Position numbers and translations under genes: made by a program
From: a virus
IMG/VR virus record: IMGVR_UViG_3300027573_000043
Coordinates: 1 to 49,554 of that record
DNA length: 49,554 nt
Direction: 5' to 3' (one strand)
The notes under the pieces: generated by a model
Databases searched by the model: none
What the model was told of the DNA's origin: nothing
The model's input: only the letters and a program-made list of their open reading frames with translations
Shown here: positions 22,790 through 31,287 of the stretch, in pieces
Layout of the letters: the number at the start of each line of letters is the position of its first letter
Position numbering within the stretch: position 1 is the first letter of the stretch

Positions 22790-24166
22790 ATGCTCGATCA
22801 GACCCGCCAGATCCTCGCCAAAGCCCGACGCGACCTGTTCCACAACCAGCGGAAGGGCGTTGCGTTCCTGGAGAGGAACCACAAGGCGATCCTCGCGCAC
22901 GGCATGGGCAGCGGTAAGTCGCTGACCGCGATCGACGCCGCCGACCGTCTCGACCTTCGGAACAACCTCATCGTCTGCCCGGCGATCGGCCGCACGAGCT
23001 GGAAGATCCAGTTCGAGACCCACGCGCCGGGCGACGCCTACGCCTTCGTCCACAAGGCCGCCGATCTCGACAGCGACGCGCGCTGGAAGATCGTCTCGTA
23101 CGACGGCGCGACGAAGCTCGCCGCGGAGATCGCAAAGCGCAGTTTCGACCTGCTGATCCTCGACGAGGCGCAGGCGTGCAAGAACCCGCTGGCGAAGCGC
23201 ACCATCGCCATCTACGGGCGCCGCTGCGACGGCAAGGCGCCGGCCATCATCTCATGCGCGCGCAAGATCTGGCTGCTGACCGGGTCGCTCTGCCCGAACG
23301 CGCATCACGAAGCGTGGCCGCACATCTACGCCTTGCGGCCCGACCTGCTGCCGCGCGTCGCGACGGGCCAGCCGATCGGACTGGCGCATTTCATCAGCCA
23401 GTTCTGCCTCGTGAAGAAGATCCAGATTGCGAGCGGGCGCACCGTCGAGACCGTCGTCGGATCGAAGAACGCCGAGGACTTCGACGCTATGATCCGCCCC
23501 TTCTGCCAGCGCATCCCGTCGGATGAACTGGCGAAGTCGCTGCCCGAGCTCGCGGTGCGCGAGACGCCGGTCGAACTGAAGCGCGCCGAGCGCGCCGCGG
23601 TCGAGGCGATCGAGATCGAGATCGAGACGCTGGCGCGGGAGATGGGCGTCTCGGCCGCCGAAGCGCTCGCATCGCAGAACGTCGAATCCGCCGGCATCCG
23701 GCGCCGTCTCGGCCTGCTGAAGGTCCGCGGCGCGATCGACCACGTCGAGAACATCATCGAGTCGTCGGAGCCCGACGAGAAGGTCGTCTGCTTTTTTCAC
23801 CACCGCGCCGTCGGCGACATGATGAGCAGCGGCCTCGCGAAGCACGGCGTCGTCCTCGTCGACGGCTCGACGACGCAGGCGCGTCGCGACGATGCGGTCG
23901 ACCGCTTCCAGAACGATCCTTCTGTGCGCGTCGCGATCCTCCAGATCCAGGCGGCGTCGACGTCGATCACCATGACGGCCGGTCGCTTCGCGGTGATCGT
24001 CGAAGCCAGTTTCACGCCCGAGACCAACCGCCAGGCGATCGGCCGGCTGCATCGCGCGGGTCAGAAAAGACCCGTCGTGGCTGAGTTTCTCGTCGTGCCG
24101 GATTCGTACGACGAGCGCGTCATGGCGATCGTCGCCGACAAGGCGCGGGGTATGTCAAGGCAATAA
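22790..24166 (+). CDS. SNF2-type SF2 helicase
   Basis: The 458-residue ATPase has Walker A (GMGSGKS, 38-44), DEAQ box (125-128), motif III-like LLTGSLCPN (about 162-170) and motif VI QAIGRLHRAGQ (415-425), all typical of compact SNF2/SMARCAL1-like phage helicases. The second lobe includes KVVCFFHHRAV and VLVDGSTTQARR. Such genes regularly accompany DUF2800/DUF2815 and a family A polymerase in temperate phages, suggesting a role in replication fork handling. No strong ribosome-binding site is seen before ATG 22790. Confidence 0.88.
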   Translation: MLDQTRQILAKARRDLFHNQRKGVAFLERNHKAILAHGMGSGKSLTAIDAADRLDLRNNLIVCPAIGRTSWKIQFETHAPGDAYAFVHKAADLDSDARWKIVSYDGATKLAAEIAKRSFDLLILDEAQACKNPLAKRTIAIYGRRCDGKAPAIISCARKIWLLTGSLCPNAHHEAWPHIYALRPDLLPRVATGQPIGLAHFISQFCLVKKIQIASGRTVETVVGSKNAEDFDAMIRPFCQRIPSDELAKSLPELAVRETPVELKRAERAAVEAIEIEIETLAREMGVSAAEALASQNVESAGIRRRLGLLKVRGAIDHVENIIESSEPDEKVVCFFHHRAVGDMMSSGLAKHGVVLVDGSTTQARRDDAVDRFQNDPSVRVAILQIQAASTSITMTAGRFAVIVEASFTPETNRQAIGRLHRAGQKRPVVAEFLVVPDSYDERVMAIVADKARGMSRQ

Positions 24167-24194
24167 GTTCCATCGGGATAACGGAGAAAACAGA

Positions 24195-24794
24195 ATGGCT
24201 TACACAGTGTCGATTCCCTTGGCCTATGGCGCGCTGCTGACGGTGACTGCCGACTCACGCGGGCGCATGGCGGAGGATCTCAGCACACTCGCAGACAGTT
24301 TTGGCGGCGTCGCCGAAACGTTCAAATCGATGGACGGCGCTATGCCGCTCATCGTCGGTCACTTGCGTTTGATGGCACTTAATTTTAGCGGCTCCGTCAC
24401 AACCGAAAACGAAGTCGATAGGGAAATCGACGCGGACAAGATCGCCGAAGCGGTCCTGCGCGAAACGATCGTCGTCGAAGAGCCGAAGCCGGCGAAGAAG
24501 CCGAAGAAGGCCGCGGCCGAGCCGAAGCCGCCGAAGATGAACGGGGCGAAGAAGGTCGACGCCCCAGTTTCTTTGCCGGCGGTCGACGTCGCGCAGCTCC
24601 GCGCCCAGGCGGTCGTCTGGATGGACGACGTCTACCGCGCCGGCGACGAGAAGGACGACGATTCGGGCATCGACCGCGTCGTCGAACTGCTCGCGTCGTT
24701 CGGCGCCAAGTCGAGCAAGGACATCCCGGACGACCAGTTCGCCGACTTCGCCGCGTCGGTCGAATCGATCCACGCCGAGCATGTCGGCTCGTGA
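24195..24794 (+). CDS. Unknown early protein, 199 aa, with PK-rich linker
   Basis: A good ribosome-binding site (ggagaa) precedes ATG 24195. Residues 1-90 form a mixed domain (MAYTVSIPLAYGALLTV...). A lysine/proline/alanine linker (about 97-120, EPKPAKKPKKAAAEPK) connects to a helical C-terminal part (AQLRAQAVVWMDDVYRAGDE ... IDRVVELLASFGA). I do not recognise the family. Its stop overlaps the GTG of the nuclease gene, so a partner role in replication is plausible. Confidence 0.65.
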   Translation: MAYTVSIPLAYGALLTVTADSRGRMAEDLSTLADSFGGVAETFKSMDGAMPLIVGHLRLMALNFSGSVTTENEVDREIDADKIAEAVLRETIVVEEPKPAKKPKKAAAEPKPPKMNGAKKVDAPVSLPAVDVAQLRAQAVVWMDDVYRAGDEKDDDSGIDRVVELLASFGAKSSKDIPDDQFADFAASVESIHAEHVGS

Positions 24795-25957
24795 GCGCGC
24801 ACGCGATCCTGTCCGCATCGTCGATGCATCGCTGGAAGCGCTGCCCGGCGTCGGCGATGGCGTCGCACCTGGCCGGTCCGGTCGACGCCGGGCCGTTCGC
24901 TGCGATGGGTTCGGTGCTTCATAAGATCGCCGAGAGTCTCATGCGCGGCGGTAGCGACGACTGGCTCACCGCATCGTTCGGCGCGGCGCTCGGTGGTGGT
25001 GAGTTCGAGCATGAGGGGCACACGGTAAAAGTCGGTCCAGAAGAAATGGAGCTCGTCATGACTGCGGTGAGAACGCCGCAGATGCTGCAGCGGCGCCGCT
25101 ACGAGCTCGAATACGAAGTGAAGGTGGCGCCGCCGGTCGATACGCCTGCGTCGCTCGACGGCATGCGTCCCTGGGGAACCGCCGACGTCATCGGCTGGCG
25201 TCCGGCGACGCAGTCGCTCGCTGTGGTCGACTACAAGTTCGGTAACGAGCGTGTCGAGATCGGCGACCAGCCGCGCTTCTACGGCGTCGGCGCCGTCGAT
25301 CGCCTGCGCCGGCAGGGCGAAGAGCCGAAACACGTCTCGCTGTTCATCGTGCAGCCGAAGCACGAAGACTGCGTCCGCCGGCTCGATCTCACGGTCGACG
25401 AACTCGACGCATGGGCGCGCGACGAGCTGCAGCCCGCGGTCGACGCCTGCTGCGCGCCTGATCCGGCTTACAACGCCGATCCGGCCTGGTGCCGGCGCTG
25501 CCCGGCGCGGCATCGCTGCCCGGAGATCGCGAGGATCGGCCGCGAGATGATGGCGCCGGGCGTCGTCGCGCCGGCGCTCGCGCTGTCGATGACGAACGAT
25601 GAAATCGTCAGCTTGCTGCACCGCGCCGAGATCGCCGACATCATGATCGCGTCGCTGCGCGCCGAAGCCGAGCGGCGTCTCGCCGCGGGTGATTGCCTGC
25701 CGGGCTGGCGTCTCGTCGACAGGCGCCCGGTGCGCAAGTGGATCAAGCCAGAAGCGGAGATCGTCGGGTCGCTGCTCGAGCGCGGGTTCCGCGAAGACGA
25801 GTTCATGCCGCGCGCGCTGCTGACGCCGCCGGCGCTCGAGAAGCGATCGCGCAAGGCGTTCCGCGCCGTCGAAGGGTTCGTGCAGCCGGTGTCGAGCGGC
25901 AAGAAACTCGGCAGAGCCGAAGACCTTTTAGCCATCATCGAGGAGAACGATCAATGA
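24791..25957 (+). CDS. DUF2800-type PD-(D/E)XK nuclease with probable Fe-S cluster
   Basis: The 388-residue protein belongs to the RecB/Cas4-like nuclease group. The active site is seen in WGTADVIGW and LAVVDYKFG (D-x-K). Four cysteines are placed as in Fe-S nucleases of the Cas4/AddB kind: C18 near the N-terminus (KRCPAS), and C234, C237 and C243 (WCRRCPARHRC). Start is GTG 24791 in a GTGA overlap. It sits between an unknown early protein and the DUF2815 protein. It probably processes DNA ends in phage recombination/replication. Confidence 0.85.
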   Translation: MSAHAILSASSMHRWKRCPASAMASHLAGPVDAGPFAAMGSVLHKIAESLMRGGSDDWLTASFGAALGGGEFEHEGHTVKVGPEEMELVMTAVRTPQMLQRRRYELEYEVKVAPPVDTPASLDGMRPWGTADVIGWRPATQSLAVVDYKFGNERVEIGDQPRFYGVGAVDRLRRQGEEPKHVSLFIVQPKHEDCVRRLDLTVDELDAWARDELQPAVDACCAPDPAYNADPAWCRRCPARHRCPEIARIGREMMAPGVVAPALALSMTNDEIVSLLHRAEIADIMIASLRAEAERRLAAGDCLPGWRLVDRRPVRKWIKPEAEIVGSLLERGFREDEFMPRALLTPPALEKRSRKAFRAVEGFVQPVSSGKKLGRAEDLLAIIEENDQ

Positions 25958-26664
25958 GCAATCAGCTAATGACGCCGGCCGGCCGCCTGATCTGGGCGAA
26001 CCTGGACGAACCGAAATTCAAGAAGAATTTCACCAATCCATCCGCGCCGCCGCCGGCGAACGAGAAGCCGAAGTATCGCCTGTCGATGATCTTCGACCAG
26101 CAGGCGCAGAAGGATCCCCTCTTCGCCGCGATGGACACGGCGATGGTCAACGAGGCCGCCGCCGCCTTCGGGCGCCGCGCCGAGCCGAACTGGCCGCTGA
26201 AGCCGTTCGACCCGTCGAAGAAGTGGGCCGGGTTCCAGCCGGGCGACGTCTACCTGCAGAACGCATCGTCGCTCGACAAGATTCCGATGTTCGTCTTCAA
26301 CCCGCAGGGCGAGCGCGAGCTGACCGATCGCCTCGACCTGTTCTATCCCGGCGCAGGCGTCGCGGCGCTGATCTCGTTCGTCGGCTACCATCACGCGGCG
26401 TCCGGCAACGACAGCGTGTTGTGCAACGTGCATGCGCTGGTCCTGATGGACCCGAACCTGCCGATGATCTCCGGCGGCGGGCCGAACGTCATCGACGGCG
26501 ACGCCTTCAACCAGATCGTCAACGTGCCGAAGTATCGCCTGCCGCCGCCGAAACAGGCGGGACAGCCGGCGCACGATCCGGAGACCGGCGAGATCCAGCA
26601 GCGCCGCTTCGCGTCGCCGAACGTCGCCGCCATCGAGAGTCGTCGCCGCCTGTCGCCGGGCTGA
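25954..26664 (+). CDS. DUF2815 single-stranded DNA-binding protein
   Basis: The 236-residue protein matches the DUF2815 family (MTPAGRLIWANLDEPKFKKN, YRLSMIFDQQAQKDP, then the OB-fold-like middle with PGDVYLQNASS and GVAALISFVGYHH). Members are thought to act as ssDNA-binding proteins like T7 gp2.5. The C-terminal tail is not strongly acidic here, unlike classical SSBs. It overlaps the nuclease gene by ATGA and ends just before a strong hairpin terminator. Confidence 0.8.
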   Translation: MSNQLMTPAGRLIWANLDEPKFKKNFTNPSAPPPANEKPKYRLSMIFDQQAQKDPLFAAMDTAMVNEAAAAFGRRAEPNWPLKPFDPSKKWAGFQPGDVYLQNASSLDKIPMFVFNPQGERELTDRLDLFYPGAGVAALISFVGYHHAASGNDSVLCNVHALVLMDPNLPMISGGGPNVIDGDAFNQIVNVPKYRLPPPKQAGQPAHDPETGEIQQRRFASPNVAAIESRRRLSPG

Positions 26665-26670
26665 ACGACG

Positions 26671-26713
26671 GGCGCGCGGTCCGGGGGGTCTCGCGTGGGA
26701 CCGCGCGCCGTTT
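26671..26713 (+). terminator. Probable rho-independent terminator, long GC stem
   Basis: A perfect 12-bp stem (ggcgcgcggtcc, 26671-26682, with 26698-26709) has a 15-base loop and is followed by gttt. The stem is strong but the T-run short, so termination may be partial. It separates the replication proteins from the run of small genes. Confidence 0.7.
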
Positions 26714-26736
26714 CGTACGATGAGAAGGAGCAAACG

Positions 26737-26952
26737 ATGGAAGCCGTCGCGATCGATATGTCCGCATGGAAGCCGGATAAATCCTACGACGAATGCCTGG
26801 CGCTCTGCACGCAACTGGGACTGATCGAGATGCTGACGCATGGCGATGATGAATATGCGCGAATGACCCAGACAGGCTGCAACGTATTGCACGCCCTGAT
26901 GCGTCTGGTCGTGTACGCAGCAAACCCTGAAAATGCGATGAAGCAGACATGA
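26737..26952 (+). CDS. Small unknown protein, 71 aa
   Basis: ATG 26737 has a strong ribosome-binding site (gaaggag). The sequence MEAVAIDMSAWKPDKSYDECLALCTQLGLIEMLTHGDDE is mainly helical with no recognised domain. It is the first gene after the terminator and starts a chain of six short genes linked by 4-base overlaps. Confidence 0.65.
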   Translation: MEAVAIDMSAWKPDKSYDECLALCTQLGLIEMLTHGDDEYARMTQTGCNVLHALMRLVVYAANPENAMKQT

Positions 26953-27173
26953 CTGAATTTCCGAGCGCCGTGCGCCAGCTCGTCGACATGCTGAACAAGC
27001 AATCGGCCTCCGGCCTGATCACGCGCGCGATCATCATCCAGACCCTGCGCGTCGACCAGATGCTGCGCCGGCTCGAAGCCGGCGAAGACCCGCGCAGCGA
27101 AGAGATCAGGAGCCTGCGCGGCTACATCGACGCGCTCGAGCGCGAAAAGCACGAACGGGAGAACGGCGCGTGA
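26949..27173 (+). CDS. Small helical protein, 74 aa
   Basis: A soluble, helical protein (FPSAVRQLVDMLNKQSA ... IRSLRGYIDALEREKHERENG) with a charged C-terminal coiled-coil-like end. It is joined to its neighbours by ATGA/GTGA overlaps. I do not recognise it. Confidence 0.6.
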   Translation: MTEFPSAVRQLVDMLNKQSASGLITRAIIIQTLRVDQMLRRLEAGEDPRSEEIRSLRGYIDALEREKHERENGA

Positions 27174-27385
27174 GAGACCTGACCAGCATCTTCAATCATG
27201 AACCCGCCTGGCGCCTGGAGTTCAGGGACTCGGAAGGCTTCCTCGTCGAGACGACGCTGGTCGACGAGATCGAGCGGCGACGGATCCTCGCCGGCGACAT
27301 CGCGGAAATCATGAAGTGCGCCGGATCGAACGTCGTGTCGATGGACATCGTCTCGCTCAACGAGAACCTGGGTGAAGAGTCATGA
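27170..27385 (+). CDS. Small unknown protein, 71 aa
   Basis: GTG start in a GTGA overlap. The mixed alpha/beta sequence (WRLEFRDSEGFLVETTLVDEIERRRILAGDIAEIMKC) has no recognised motif. It is part of the small-gene chain. Confidence 0.6.
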   Translation: MRDLTSIFNHEPAWRLEFRDSEGFLVETTLVDEIERRRILAGDIAEIMKCAGSNVVSMDIVSLNENLGEES

Positions 27386-27603
27386 CCACCGCGGCCGTCA
27401 AAGAAACGCGCGTCTATCTCGTCGACGAATTTAACGCGCTGATACGTCGCGTCGAAAGAGCCGAGCACGAACGCGACGCCGCGATAAACCTTTGTGAGGT
27501 CTATAAGCATCGCTGCCTGGCCGCCGTGAAACGTAACGACCAGCTCGCGTCGGACCTCGAAGCGCTGCGCCGAAAGCGGCGCGAGAAAGGATCTTCGACA
27601 TGA
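27382..27603 (+). CDS. Small coiled-coil protein, 73 aa
   Basis: This is almost wholly helical, with heptad-like charged residues (DEFNALIRRVERAEHERDAAINL; LASDLEALRRKRREKGSS). It probably forms a dimer or binds a partner. No family is recognised. Confidence 0.6.
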   Translation: MTTAAVKETRVYLVDEFNALIRRVERAEHERDAAINLCEVYKHRCLAAVKRNDQLASDLEALRRKRREKGSST

Positions 27604-28049
27604 CCGACGAGATCGACGCGACGGTGAAAATCACGCCGCTCGACAACGAGCCGTCGCTGCAGGACCTGCACGACGTGGCGCGCTCGGTCGCCGGGCGCAT
27701 CCTCATCGCCGAGGGACGCATGCCGGCGATGCTGTGGCTGCACCATCCGGACAACGGGACGAAAGGCGGGTTCCTGTCGTTCACGCCGATCGCGACGGGA
27801 GCGCGGGAGAACAGGTTCGTGACCCGCCTGATGATGCGGGCGCAGCTCCAGGCGCCGTCGCGGATCGACATGTACGGCCTCGTCGCGCCGGCCTGGTTCA
27901 TCACCACAACGGGATCGAAGCGCAACGTGACGATCGTCTCGGCCGGATCGCGCCAGGGCGGCCTGGTCTCGTCGGCGATCGACCGGAAGGGGCGGCCGAC
28001 AGTCGTCATGAGCGCCGTCGTAAATCTGTTCGAAGCGATCGAATCGTGA
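27600..28049 (+). CDS. Unknown early protein, 149 aa
   Basis: The protein has a helical start (DLHDVARSVAGRILIAEGRMPAMLWLHHPDN) and a beta-rich remainder (GGFLSFTPIATGARENRFVTRLMMRAQ; YGLVAPAWFITTTG). By eye it resembles small early proteins of unknown function in alphaproteobacterial phages. It overlaps both neighbours by 4 bases. Confidence 0.62.
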   Translation: MTDEIDATVKITPLDNEPSLQDLHDVARSVAGRILIAEGRMPAMLWLHHPDNGTKGGFLSFTPIATGARENRFVTRLMMRAQLQAPSRIDMYGLVAPAWFITTTGSKRNVTIVSAGSRQGGLVSSAIDRKGRPTVVMSAVVNLFEAIES

Positions 28050-28270
28050 CGAGCAACCGGAAGAAGCTGAAACGCTGCCGCCGCGGCCAGCGCGCGATGG
28101 CCGGGTTTCTGTCGATGCAGACCAAGCGGATCCGCGATCTCGAAAACCTGGTCGCGAGCGGCGCCGCAGCCAACGTGCGGATGCAACAGACGCTGCGCAG
28201 CGTCACGAACGAGATGCTTGAGCTGCAGGCGCGGCTCAACGAGATCGAGACCCCGCCGCTCGCCGAATGA
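28046..28270 (+). CDS. Small basic coiled-coil protein, 74 aa
   Basis: GTG 28046 in a GTGA overlap. The N-terminus is strongly basic (TSNRKKLKRCRRGQR), then a long helix (MQTKRIRDLENLVASGAAANVRMQQTLRSV split by one Gly) and an acidic end. It could bind nucleic acid. No family is recognised. Confidence 0.58.
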   Translation: MTSNRKKLKRCRRGQRAMAGFLSMQTKRIRDLENLVASGAAANVRMQQTLRSVTNEMLELQARLNEIETPPLAE

Positions 28271-28327
28271 ACAGAATCCCCATGACGCCAGGGGTCAGAT
28301 GGCGTCGCCGGAAGAAGGACAAGTCGC

Positions 28328-29212
28328 ATGTCTGTAAGCGCAGTTCAAACCAAGTCGCCGCGTTTCATCGATCCAAACGCGCCGCTGGCGAAGCAGCAGG
28401 AGATTTTCAAGCTGCTGCTCAAGGATCCGCCGGAAAATTCGCGGATTGTCACCATCACGCCGCCGTTCGCGACGTGGGTGCTGGAGACCTACAACAAGTC
28501 CGGCAACCGCAAGCACAAGCCGGCGCGCATCCGCCGCTACGCGGAGGCGATGGAGCACAGCGACTGGCTGCTGACCGGCGAGCCGCTGATCTTCGGCCGC
28601 AACAAATTGCTCGACGGGCAGAACCGCCTGATGGGCTGCGTCCACTCCAACAAGAGCTTCCGCACCTATGTCGTGTTCGGAATCGATGACGACGTCTTCA
28701 CCGCGATCAATTCCGGCGTGTCGCGTTCGCCCACCGACACGTTTCTGATCGCAGGCGTCGAGAACCACGGCGTCGTCTCGCGCGCCGTGCGTTGGCTGAT
28801 GATCTACGCCGGCGGCGACCCGCAGGCCCGTCTCAGCTACTCCAATCAGGAGATGTGGGAATACTACAAGGACAAGGTCGACCACGCGGCGATGAAGCTG
28901 GCTGTGTCGCGCACCAAGAAAGCCAACAAGGCGATCCCGCCCGGTCCGCTCGCGGCGCATTTCTACATGTTCGAGAAGAAGCATCCGGCGACAGCGAAAA
29001 AGCTGTCGGTCGACTTCGACAAGAACCAGCACGGCGCACGCAAACTGACGACGATGCTGCAGCGCGCGCGCAAGGAGAACCTGGGCCGCCTCAACGATAC
29101 GTGGATCAACGCGCTGCTGGTGCATACGTGGAACGCCTATCGCGACGGGCGTCAGGTCACGAGCGCCGATCTCAAGCATAACGACGCGCGGGAGTACCCT
29201 AAAATTGCCTAG
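28328..29212 (+). CDS. ParB/sulfiredoxin-fold-like protein, 294 aa
   Basis: Residues 40-130 contain the pattern of phage ParB-like domains: ITPPFATWVLETYNKSGNR, RRYAEAMEHSDWLLTGEPL, LLDGQNRLMGCVHSNKSF (the LDGQ/HR-type motif) and TYVVFGID. The helical C-terminal half (about 140-280) is typical of the same phage family. Such proteins sit beside methyltransferases in temperate phages and may regulate DNA or transcription; CTP/DNA binding is not proven. ATG 28328 has aagga 9 bases upstream. Confidence 0.75.
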   Translation: MSVSAVQTKSPRFIDPNAPLAKQQEIFKLLLKDPPENSRIVTITPPFATWVLETYNKSGNRKHKPARIRRYAEAMEHSDWLLTGEPLIFGRNKLLDGQNRLMGCVHSNKSFRTYVVFGIDDDVFTAINSGVSRSPTDTFLIAGVENHGVVSRAVRWLMIYAGGDPQARLSYSNQEMWEYYKDKVDHAAMKLAVSRTKKANKAIPPGPLAAHFYMFEKKHPATAKKLSVDFDKNQHGARKLTTMLQRARKENLGRLNDTWINALLVHTWNAYRDGRQVTSADLKHNDAREYPKIA

Positions 29213-29417
29213 GTTTCCAAAACCGTGGCGTCTGGAGTGGAGTGGCGGTTATCTTCGTGTTTTTGACGCTAATAACCGCCACCTGCTCGTCATCGTCAAC
29301 GGACATCCTGTGCTGGACTACGGTGTCCAACTGGATGTCAGCGAGATGCGCCAGCAGTTAAGTTCACTTATGGGAGCTGAGCTGACACGACTCAGCAAGA
29401 GGCTGGATCAAATATGA
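29205..29417 (+). CDS. Small unknown protein, 70 aa
   Basis: TTG start at 29205, overlapping the ParB-like gene by 8 bases, with gggag about 10 bases upstream. The N-terminus is beta-rich with aromatics (PWRLEWSGGYLRVFDANNRHLLVIVNG) and the C-terminus helical. Base composition is a little richer in A/T than its neighbours. It ends with an ATGA overlap into the methyltransferase gene. Confidence 0.62.
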   Translation: MPRFPKPWRLEWSGGYLRVFDANNRHLLVIVNGHPVLDYGVQLDVSEMRQQLSSLMGAELTRLSKRLDQI

Positions 29418-30445
29418 AACTCGTTAAATACGATGCTGCCTGTCGCGCCATCGCCGAAGCCAAGCGGGTCGATGACGTCAAGGCGTTCAAGGACAAGGCG
29501 ACAGCTCTCAAAGCCTACGCTCGTCAGATCAAGAACCCGCAGCTTGAAGCCGATTCATGGGCGATTAGAAAGCGGGCGGAGGACAGGCTAGGCGAGTTGA
29601 GCCTGGCGCTGGAGAAGGCGCCTGTCGTCAAAGGGGCGGGCAATCGCCGACTTCCCGTTAATGGGAAGTCGGGAAAGGCGCAGACGCTCAAGGCTGCAGG
29701 CATATCAACGTCGGCGGCCAATCGTTACGAGACCTTCCACAGGCTCCCGCAAGCGGAGAAGGAGAAGCGCATCGCGCGCGGGCGCGCCGCCATAGAGGCC
29801 GGCAAGTCCATCGCCGATACGATCATCCGACAGGATGATAAAAAGGAACGACGCGCTGAGCGCGAACAGGCGCTCGGATCGAAAATCATGGCGCTGCCGG
29901 ATAAGCGTTATGGCGTGATCTACGCCGATCCGGAATGGTTGGATGAAGTATGGTCAGAGGAGACTGGTCAAGATCGCGCGCCCGCGAACCATTATCCAGT
30001 GCAGTCGGAAGAAATCATCGCCGCGCGTGACGTGCCATCGATCAGCGCGAAAGACTGCGTGCTGTTCCTATGGACGACCAATCAGCATTTGCGCATCGCG
30101 CTCAATGTCATGGAAGCATGGGGGTTCGAATACAAATCAAATTACTGCTGGGGTAAAGATCGGATCAGCACCGGACGCTGGAATCGTTCGAAACACGAAC
30201 TCTTGCTGATCGGCGTCCGCGGCAATGTGCCTTGCCCGGCGCAAGGCGAACAGCGCGAATCGTTGATCATGGCGCCAAAGAGCGGACACTCGGCGAAGCC
30301 GGAATGCTTCCTCGAAATGATCGAGTCCTACTATCCGAACCTGCCGAAGATCGAACTCAACCGCCGCGGGCCGCCGCGGCCGGGATGGGACGCCTGGGGC
30401 AACGAAGTCGAGCCCGATGCAAAGGCGTCCGGAGGCGCGCGATGA
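29414..30445 (+). CDS. MT-A70-type DNA adenine methyltransferase
   Basis: The 343-residue protein has a helical N-terminal region (1-150; YDAACRAIAEAKRVDDVKAFKDKA ...) commonly fused to phage MT-A70 enzymes, then the catalytic domain from about 155. The usual DPPW tetrad reads ADPEW here (VIYADPEW), followed by NHYPVQ, LFLWTTNQH and a C-terminal SGHSAKPECFLEMIE. N6-adenine methylation of phage DNA against host restriction is the likely role. The gene contains a perfect 10-bp hairpin at 29647-29672. Confidence 0.83.
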   Translation: MKLVKYDAACRAIAEAKRVDDVKAFKDKATALKAYARQIKNPQLEADSWAIRKRAEDRLGELSLALEKAPVVKGAGNRRLPVNGKSGKAQTLKAAGISTSAANRYETFHRLPQAEKEKRIARGRAAIEAGKSIADTIIRQDDKKERRAEREQALGSKIMALPDKRYGVIYADPEWLDEVWSEETGQDRAPANHYPVQSEEIIAARDVPSISAKDCVLFLWTTNQHLRIALNVMEAWGFEYKSNYCWGKDRISTGRWNRSKHELLLIGVRGNVPCPAQGEQRESLIMAPKSGHSAKPECFLEMIESYYPNLPKIELNRRGPPRPGWDAWGNEVEPDAKASGGAR

Positions 30446-30648
30446 GATACGTTGAACTCGTATTCATTCGGGAAGATGACACCTGTCGGAACACACTCTT
30501 TCGCATCGACACGATTCTCAAGGTGCAGGCGATCAGCGATCTGGATCTGACCGACGCCTATTGTCTTGTCTGGATCGTCGGCGAAGAGAAACCCATCAAA
30601 GTGCTGGAAGACTATGAGACGGTTCGCGATCTGCTTACCAAGCGTTGA
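30442..30648 (+). CDS. Small unknown protein, 68 aa
   Basis: Begins MRYVELVFIREDDTCRNTLFRIDTI, mixed beta/alpha with no recognised motif. It is joined by ATGA overlap to the MT-A70 gene and lies just before the cytosine-methyltransferase-like gene. Confidence 0.6.
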   Translation: MRYVELVFIREDDTCRNTLFRIDTILKVQAISDLDLTDAYCLVWIVGEEKPIKVLEDYETVRDLLTKR

Positions 30649-30662
30649 CCCGATGGATTCTG

Positions 30663-31223
30663 ATGCGCGTCCTGGTCGCCTGTGAATTTTCCGGCGTCGT
30701 GCGCAACGCCTTCCGCGCGTTGGGGTGGGAAGCATGGTCCTGCGACCTGCTCCCGGCCGAGGACGGCAGCGTGCATCATCTCAACGGCGACGTTCGCACG
30801 TTCGTCGGCGCACCCGGTACATGGGATCTGATGATCGCGCATCCGCCATGCACGCATCTCGCGGTCTCCGGCGCGCGCTGGTTCAGGGAGAAGCAGGCCG
30901 AACAGGCCGAAGCGCTCGACTTTGTGCGCTTCCTGCTCGATGCGCCGATCCCGCGCATCGCGCTCGAGAACCCGGTCAGCATCATCTCGTCGCGCATCCG
31001 CAAGCCGGACCAGATCGTGCAGCCCTGGATGTTTGGTCACGGGGAAACCAAGGCGACGTGCCTGTGGCTGAAGAACCTGCCGAAGCTGGTCCCGACCGAT
31101 ATCGTCGAAGGCCGGACGCCGCGCGTGCATTTCGCCTCGCCCGGACCTGACCGATGGAAGGAGCGCTCGCGCACGCTGCGCGGCCTGGCGAAGGCGATGG
31201 CGTCCCAATGGGGCGCCAGATGA
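30663..31223 (+). CDS. Small DNA cytosine methyltransferase-like protein
   Basis: The 186-residue protein begins MRVLVACEFSGVVRNAFR (SAM-binding motif I-like). It has AHPPCTHLAVSG, matching the catalytic PPC of C5-cytosine methyltransferases, and ALENP where those have ENV. It lacks a separate target-recognition domain, so it is a minimal member or a relative with another role. A TTG at 30645 overlapping the previous stop (TTGA) is an alternative start adding six residues. Confidence 0.72.
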   Translation: MRVLVACEFSGVVRNAFRALGWEAWSCDLLPAEDGSVHHLNGDVRTFVGAPGTWDLMIAHPPCTHLAVSGARWFREKQAEQAEALDFVRFLLDAPIPRIALENPVSIISSRIRKPDQIVQPWMFGHGETKATCLWLKNLPKLVPTDIVEGRTPRVHFASPGPDRWKERSRTLRGLAKAMASQWGAR

Positions 31224-31287
31224 AAGGCCCGCCGCGTCTACCTTGCGACGCCGCGCGCCGACATTTCGGCAATTTCGCGAGATTCGA

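Noticed and set aside
28267-28689. A plus-strand frame starting just before the ParB-like gene
   Set aside because: After about 15 codons it runs in shadow of the ParB-like gene and has no domain or conserved look.
31243-31287. Upstream in-frame TTG start for the DNA polymerase
   Set aside because: It would add an Arg-rich leader before the first exonuclease strand; ATG 31288 fits the domain start.
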